Assembly (NCBI GenBank): GCA_028277325.1
Contig: JANQGL010000357.1
Location: forward strand, 1-8,989
Source of the DNA: Magnetospira sp.
Lineage (GTDB): Bacteria; Pseudomonadota; Alphaproteobacteria; Rhodospirillales; Magnetospiraceae
Length of the DNA stretch: 8,989 nucleotides
Direction: 5' to 3'
The notes under the pieces are model-generated. The model was not told the DNA's origin and made no database searches. It saw only the letters and a program-made list of their open reading frames with translations. Shown one piece after another: positions 5,068 through 8,989 of this stretch (positions within the stretch are counted from its first letter, which is position 1; each line of letters begins with the position of its first letter). Position numbers and translations under genes: made by a program.

Positions 5068-5265
5068 TTACTTTTCGCCTTCCGAGCGGGTGTCCATGCG
5101 CAGGAAGGAGTAGGCCGGGCAGGTCTGCAGGTAGGCGGTGGCCAGCAGCACCACGCCAACCAGGCCCCACCAGGTGTGGTTCATCAGGCCGATGATCACG
5201 ATCAGGGCGCCCAGCGCGTAGCGGAAGTTGCGGTCCTTGAGGCCCATGTTTTTCGCGAAGTTCAT
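5068..5265 (-). CDS. DUF2892 (YgaP-like) inner-membrane protein
   Basis: This 65-residue protein starts MNFAKNMGLKDRNFR and has two hydrophobic segments, about 16-30 (ALGALIVIIGLMNHT) and 32-48 (WWGLVGVVLLATAYLQT). They are joined by the WWGL turn and followed by CPAYSFLRMDT. This is the compact DUF2892 pattern (helix, WWGLxG, helix, C-P-x-Y-x-x-L), found alone or fused to rhodanese domains as in E. coli YgaP. Its role is unknown; the conserved Cys in the C-P motif sits at the membrane edge. The ATG at 5265 has GGGAG at 5274-5278, 8 bases upstream. An extension to 5397 is open but lacks family similarity. The gene lies between mutL, which ends 118 bases upstream, and gcrA on the same strand. 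A 4-bp inverted repeat GTGA-N5-TCAC (5340-5352) sits in the upstream gap; I could not pick a convincing promoter there. Confidence 0.88.
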   Translation of the reverse strand: MNFAKNMGLKDRNFRYALGALIVIIGLMNHTWWGLVGVVLLATAYLQTCPAYSFLRMDTRSEGEK

Positions 5266-5383
5266 ATCTCGGTCTCCCTCGGTCTTAAAGGCAGGATGGG
5301 TGAAGGTGACGCGGGTAGCAGGTCGGAGGCGCGATGTCGGTGATCTAGTCACTCCGGCTTGAAACCCAAGTAGATTTACACGA

Positions 5384-7186
5384 TCAGCGGCGTCCAAACA
5401 ACCGCTCGATATCGGACAACCGCAATTCCACGTAGGTGGGCCGGCCGTGGCTGCATTGCCCGGCCCGCGGGGTCGCCTCCATCTGCCGCAGCAAGGCGTT
5501 CATCTCCGCCTCGTTGAGGCGCCGTCCGGCCCGCACGCTGCCGTGGCAGGCCAGGGTCGCGCAGACCGCGCCCAGCCGGTCCTCCAGGCTGATCGCCGAA
5601 TCCAGTTCGGCCAGGTCGTCGGCCAGGTCGCGGATCAGGCCCTTCACGTCGGTGTCGCCGAGCAGCGCGGGCACCTCGCGGACCAGCACCGCGCCCGGCC
5701 CGAACGGCTCCACCGCCAGGCCGAGCCGTGCCAGGTCGCCGGCCCGCGCGGCGACCCGCTCGGCCGCCGCCGGGTCCAGCTCCACCACCTCCGGCAGCAA
5801 CAGGCCCTGGCGCGCCACGCCGCCGTTCTCCAGGTCGGCGCGCAGCCGCTCCTGAACCAGCCGCTCGTGGGCGGCGTGTTGATCGACGATCACCAGCCCG
5901 GTCGCGGTCTGGGCGACGATGTAGGTTTCGTGCACCTGGGCCCGCGCCACGCCGAGCGGATAGGCGTCGTCGGACTCGGGCGGCGCGGCGGCGGCCGGCG
6001 GCGCCGACGGCGGCGCGTCGAGGGGTCGCAACGGCGCCTGGAACGCCCGGGCGCGGTCCGAAAGGCCGGGCGGCGACGGCGTTCCGGGGGCACCGGCCGG
6101 CGGTCGCCCGACGGGCTCCGCGCCGCCCTCGATGGCCGGACGGGCGGCCCCCAGGGCGGCCCGGGAGACGTGGCTCGACGTCCGGTGGCCGGCCGCCGCC
6201 AGGGCCTGGCGCAGGGCGCCGACGATCAGGCCCCGGACCAGTCCGGAGTCGCGGAACCGCACCTCGGTCTTGGCCGGGTGCACGTTGACGTCCACCGCCT
6301 CCGGCGGCACCTCCAGGAACAGGGCCAGCATGGGGTGGCGGTCGCCGGCCAGGACGTCGCGATAGGCGCCGCGCACCGCCCCGAGCAGCAGCCGGTCGCG
6401 CACCGGGCGGTCGTTGACGAACAGGAACTGCAGGGCGGCGTTGGGCCGGTTCAGGGTCGGCAGCCCGGCCAGGCCGTCGAGGCGGACGCCCTCGCGCTCG
6501 GCCGCCACCGGGACCGCGTTGTCGGCGAAGTCGCGCCCCAGCACGGCCGCGAGGCGGCGCGCCCGGGCGTCGAACAGGTCGCCCCCGGCCGGCGGGTAGC
6601 GGAGGATGTCGCGCTCCCCCTCGGTCAGCGAGAAGCCGACCCCCGGCGCCGCCATGGCGAGGCGGCGCACCACTTCGGCCGCATGGCCGCGCTCGGTCTG
6701 CGGGGTTTTCAGGAACTTCAGGCGGGCCGGGGTGGCGAAGAACAGGTCGCGCACCGTGGCCCGGGTGCCGGGCGGCTGCGCGGCCGGGCGCGGACCGTCG
6801 ACCCGGCCGCCTTCGATGTCGATTTCCCAGCCCTCCCCCGAATCGGCGGCGCGCGAGGCCAGGGTCAGGCGGGCCACCGCGCCGATGCTGGGCAGCGCCT
6901 CGCCGCGGAACCCCAGGGTGGCGATGCGCACCAGGTCGTCGTCGGGCAGTTTCGAGGTGGCGTGGCGCCGCACCGCCAGGGCCAGGTCGTCGCGGCCCAG
7001 GCCGCGTCCGTCGTCGGTCACCGACAGGAAGGTCGCGCCGCCGTCGTCGAGCCGGATGTCGATCCGCGTCGCTCCGGCGTCGAGGCTGTTCTCGACCAGT
7101 TCCTTGACCACGCTGGCCGGGCGCTCCACCACCTCGCCGGCGGCGATCCGGTTGACCAGGGTGTCGGGCAGCAGACGCAGCGCCAT
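5384..7186 (-). CDS. mutL: DNA mismatch repair protein MutL
   Basis: This 600-residue protein couples mismatch recognition by MutS to strand incision. The GHKL ATPase domain is intact: KELVENSLDAGA with catalytic E29 and Mg-binding N33, DDGRG at 58-62, RHATSK at 74-79 and GFRGEAL at 92-98. A transducer domain follows to about 330, then a Pro/Ala-rich linker (about 335-410) and the dimerisation domain. That domain contains D435-Q-H-A438, E441 and E446, matching DQHA(X)2E(X)4E, the metal-dependent nicking motif found in MutL proteins of species without MutH. The C-terminal motif C578-S-H-G-R-P, which helps form the metal site, has Ser in place of the usual Pro. The start matches the standard MutL N-terminus but has no clear ribosome binding site. 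ydbL ends only 5 bases upstream, so translational coupling is likely. Confidence 0.98.
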   Translation of the reverse strand: MALRLLPDTLVNRIAAGEVVERPASVVKELVENSLDAGATRIDIRLDDGGATFLSVTDDGRGLGRDDLALAVRRHATSKLPDDDLVRIATLGFRGEALPSIGAVARLTLASRAADSGEGWEIDIEGGRVDGPRPAAQPPGTRATVRDLFFATPARLKFLKTPQTERGHAAEVVRRLAMAAPGVGFSLTEGERDILRYPPAGGDLFDARARRLAAVLGRDFADNAVPVAAEREGVRLDGLAGLPTLNRPNAALQFLFVNDRPVRDRLLLGAVRGAYRDVLAGDRHPMLALFLEVPPEAVDVNVHPAKTEVRFRDSGLVRGLIVGALRQALAAAGHRTSSHVSRAALGAARPAIEGGAEPVGRPPAGAPGTPSPPGLSDRARAFQAPLRPLDAPPSAPPAAAAPPESDDAYPLGVARAQVHETYIVAQTATGLVIVDQHAAHERLVQERLRADLENGGVARQGLLLPEVVELDPAAAERVAARAGDLARLGLAVEPFGPGAVLVREVPALLGDTDVKGLIRDLADDLAELDSAISLEDRLGAVCATLACHGSVRAGRRLNEAEMNALLRQMEATPRAGQCSHGRPTYVELRLSDIERLFGRR

Positions 7187-7191
7187 CGCGG

Positions 7192-7557
7192 CTACTTGCG
7201 GACCCAGGTGCCGGTCCCGTCCATCACGTAGCTGCCGGACGGGGCCTCGCCGATCAGCCGCTGGCCCATGATCGCCTCCACGGCGCGCAGGCTGGTGCCG
7301 TTCTGCTCGGCGATCGCCTGGTAGTGCTGGCGCCGTTGGGCGTTCACCGAGCGGACCAGGTCGATCACCTGGGCCGGCGCCGCGCCGACCACGCCCAGGT
7401 AGCCGTCCGGTCGCTCGCCCACCTGGCCGGCCGCCTTGGCGTCGCCAACCGGTCCGGCGACGGCCGGCGCGGCGCCGGCGGCGAGGAACAGGCCGAGCAG
7501 GGCGGCCGTCAGCAGGCGCATCGCGGGGCGCGGGAACATGCGAATCCGTCTGGTCAT
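7192..7557 (-). CDS. ydbL: YdbL-family (DUF1318) periplasmic protein
   Basis: This 121-residue protein has an N-terminal signal peptide (hydrophobic 15-30, likely cut after AVA at A34) and a mature part with the DUF1318 pattern: KAAGQVGERPDGYLG, VNAQRRQHYQAIAEQNGTS, VEAIMGQRLI, and an end with PSGSYVMD and a C-terminal TWVRK. YdbL assists YdbH and YnbE, which bridge inner and outer membranes for phospholipid transport in enterobacteria. The gene directly follows ynbE: the ATG at 7557 overlaps its TGA by one base (TGATG). A GTG at 7560 is an alternative with better spacing from GGAG (7569-7572), and ATG 7521 would give a shorter signal peptide. It is followed by mutL after 5 bases. Confidence 0.93.
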   Translation of the reverse strand: MTRRIRMFPRPAMRLLTAALLGLFLAAGAAPAVAGPVGDAKAAGQVGERPDGYLGVVGAAPAQVIDLVRSVNAQRRQHYQAIAEQNGTSLRAVEAIMGQRLIGEAPSGSYVMDGTGTWVRK

Positions 7558-7754
7558 CACTCGAACAACTCCGGGTTTTGCTCCAACAGGGCCTCCACGT
7601 CCCGTTCCACCTTCACCCGCACCTCGTGTTCGATCCGGATGTTCAGGTTGACGGTGATCGGCTCGCGCGGCGCCTCCACCTTCACGGTGGGCGAGCAGGC
7701 GGCGGCGAGCGTGGCCGGCAGGAGAATCGCGAACAGGAGTCGGCGCTGGGTCAC
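7557..7754 (-). CDS. ynbE: YnbE-family outer-membrane lipoprotein
   Basis: This 65-residue protein has a lipoprotein signal (RRLLFAILLPATLAAAC) with the lipidated Cys at 20. The short mature part, EAPREPITVNLNIRIEHEV (28-46) then VERDVEALL and NPELF, is the diagnostic YnbE sequence. In E. coli, YnbE pairs with YdbH to build an intermembrane bridge carrying phospholipids to the outer membrane. The lipobox is slightly unusual, with Ala at the -3 position before Cys (LAAAC). The start is GTG at 7754, since no ATG is in frame upstream of the signal; GGAGG at 7765-7769 lies 10 bases before it. The GTG overlaps the ydbH stop in a GTGA arrangement. Confidence 0.93.
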   Translation of the reverse strand: MTQRRLLFAILLPATLAAACSPTVKVEAPREPITVNLNIRIEHEVRVKVERDVEALLEQNPELFE

Positions 7755-8989
7755 GGTCGTGGTGCCTCCGTTGTGTCCGGCCGCTCGCGCATCCGAATCA
7801 GATCGGACGGATCGAACGTCGCCAGACCGCGGCGCAGAATCGCCTCCAGGGCGCCGCTGACGTTGATGTTGAACCGGAATGGGTGGCCGTCGAGCAGGTT
7901 CGGGTTCCCGCCCCGCAGGCCGATCGTCGCCTGCCAGTCGGTTCCCGCCCGGCCGTCCAGCCGCACCTCCAGGGTCCGGTAATGGAAATCGCGCAGCGCC
8001 TCCATCATCATCCGTTGCGAGGGGCCGCCGCCCAGCCCGCCGAGCGGCGCCGCCGGCCGGTAGCGTATCACGCCGGACTCCTGGCTGGCCAGGACTCCGG
8101 CATCGACGGCCAGGCCCTCGGGGCCGAGCGCGAAGGGCAGGCGGCCGCCGATCCGCCCGCTGGCCTCCAGGTCCGGCACCGCCAGCAGCGCCAGCAGGGA
8201 TCGCAGGTCCAGATCGCCCAGGGTCAGGTCGCCGCGCGCCGTCGGGCCCGCCGGCTCGGCGGTGACGTCGTGTGCCATCACGTAGCCGTCGGCCATCCCG
8301 ATGACCGCCTGCGGGATCGCCAGCCTGCCGTCCGGGCGCAACTCGAAGCGCAGCGCCGCGTCGCGCATCGGCCAGTCGGCGACCCCGATCCGATCGGCGC
8401 CGATCAGCTGGTCCGGCGGGGTGACCGGCGGCCAGGGGCGGATCAGGGTCACGGTGCCGCGCAGGCCCTCGACGCGGGCCGGTTCGGCGGTCAGGTCCAG
8501 GTCGTCCAGGGTGACGGTCAGGTCGGAGGTCGGCGCCCGGTCGCGGTGCCAGGCGATCCGGCCGGCGGCGCCGAGCCGTCCCGATACGTGGGTCAGGCGG
8601 CGCCCGTGACGCGGCGACAGGGTCTTCGGCTGCAGGCCGTCCGGCGCGAAGTCGAGCCGCTTCAGGCGCAGGTCGGCGCGCCCGCCGGTGGCGCCGTGGC
8701 GCAGCGCCACGGTGGCCTCGACACGTCCGTCGGCGCCGCCGATGGCGAGGTCGGCCCGCCAGTCGTCGCCGGACCGGCCGCCGCCGCCGGTCAGGCGCAG
8801 CGGCGCCAGGCTGGCCGGGGTGTCGGTGGCGCGCAGGGTGGCGCCGTGCAGCGTGGCGTCCAGCCTGCCGGTCCATCGCGCGTCGAGATCGATGCCGTCG
8901 AGGCGCAGGTGGTCGGCCGGGTCGTCCAACCGGGCGTTGCGCAGCCGCGCTTCCAGGCGGTCCGGGCCGTCCTCCAGGGAGCCCTCGGC
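7751..8989 (-). CDS. ydbH: YdbH-like AsmA-type lipid-transport protein, C-terminal part (5' end outside window)
   Basis: The frame is open from the right window edge to TGA at 7751-7753, about 412 residues. It consists of short alternating strands with D/G turns (for example RLDGIDLDARWTGRL, LRLKRLDFAPDGL, GDLTLGDLDLRSLLALL), as expected for the long beta groove of AsmA/TamB-like proteins. The end matches the YdbH C-terminal domain: MMEALRDFHYRTLEVRLDGR, then GNPNLLDGHPFRFNINVSG and a final helix. YhdP, TamB and YdbH together supply phospholipids to the outer membrane in E. coli. The last bases GTGA are shared with the ynbE start, so the two proteins are made from one mRNA and probably at coupled rates. 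The N-terminus, including the membrane anchor, is not in the window. Confidence 0.92.
   Translation of the reverse strand, partial: AEGSLEDGPDRLEARLRNARLDDPADHLRLDGIDLDARWTGRLDATLHGATLRATDTPASLAPLRLTGGGGRSGDDWRADLAIGGADGRVEATVALRHGATGGRADLRLKRLDFAPDGLQPKTLSPRHGRRLTHVSGRLGAAGRIAWHRDRAPTSDLTVTLDDLDLTAEPARVEGLRGTVTLIRPWPPVTPPDQLIGADRIGVADWPMRDAALRFELRPDGRLAIPQAVIGMADGYVMAHDVTAEPAGPTARGDLTLGDLDLRSLLALLAVPDLEASGRIGGRLPFALGPEGLAVDAGVLASQESGVIRYRPAAPLGGLGGGPSQRMMMEALRDFHYRTLEVRLDGRAGTDWQATIGLRGGNPNLLDGHPFRFNINVSGALEAILRRGLATFDPSDLIRMRERPDTTEAPRP

Noticed and set aside
4818..5195. Plus-strand open frame across the gcrA upstream region
   Set aside because: No recognisable domain or ribosome binding site, and it runs antisense into the DUF2892 gene; more likely chance in a regulatory region.
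6000..6180. Low-complexity Pro/Ala-rich stretch within mutL as a possible frameshift or insertion
   Set aside because: The frame is continuous and a variable Pro/Ala linker at this place is normal between the two MutL domains.
5447..7231. 594-codon open frame on the plus strand opposite mutL
   Set aside because: mutL is unmistakable on the other strand; the antisense product is a compositional artefact rich in Arg, Gly, Gln and His.

Overview
The window is a GC-rich chromosomal segment (roughly 70% GC by eye) from an alphaproteobacterium. The clearest marker is a full-length GcrA, the cell-cycle regulator essentially confined to Alphaproteobacteria. The other proteins look like those of Rhodospirillales-type genomes, but that finer placement is inference. 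I see no rRNA, tRNA, transposase, integrase, CRISPR array or phage gene. The gene content is mostly housekeeping and conserved hypothetical, and I found no clear new multi-gene system.

Left part, plus strand (1-1878): the tail of a DUF3047-like protein, then a secreted DsbA/ScsC-type thiol-disulfide protein, then a ferritin-like (rubrerythrin-type) protein. The ferritin-like gene appears to have its own sigma70-type promoter, which overlaps the dsbA stop codon. It converges on a small helix-hairpin-helix DUF4332 gene (1906-2310, minus), with a GC-rich hairpin between the two.

Middle (2441-5265): a two-gene minus-strand operon, ACT-domain protein then DUF4743-Nudix hydrolase, joined by a TGATG overlap. 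It is preceded by a good promoter and a leader with two hairpins. Divergent from it is a stand-alone protein resembling the C-terminal domain of flagellar FliG. That gene converges on gcrA, and a perfect 9-bp inverted repeat carries the stop codon of each gene in one of its arms. Upstream of gcrA is a 266-base, comparatively AT-rich regulatory stretch with palindromes and two degenerate DnaA-box-like sequences, then a small DUF2892 membrane protein gene.

Right part, all minus strand (5384-8989): ydbH (partial, runs off the window), ynbE, ydbL and mutL, in transcription order, packed with start/stop overlaps or a 5-base gap. YdbH and YnbE form an intermembrane bridge for phospholipid transport to the outer membrane in enterobacteria, and YdbL is their accessory protein. 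MutL is the mismatch-repair ATPase and keeps the DQHA endonuclease motif.

The best leads are two candidate promoters whose -10 or -35 element overlaps a GANTC (CcrM methylation) site, close to gcrA; the stand-alone FliG-C-like protein; the structured leader of the ACT-Nudix operon; and a ferritin-like protein lacking one expected iron-ligand glutamate.
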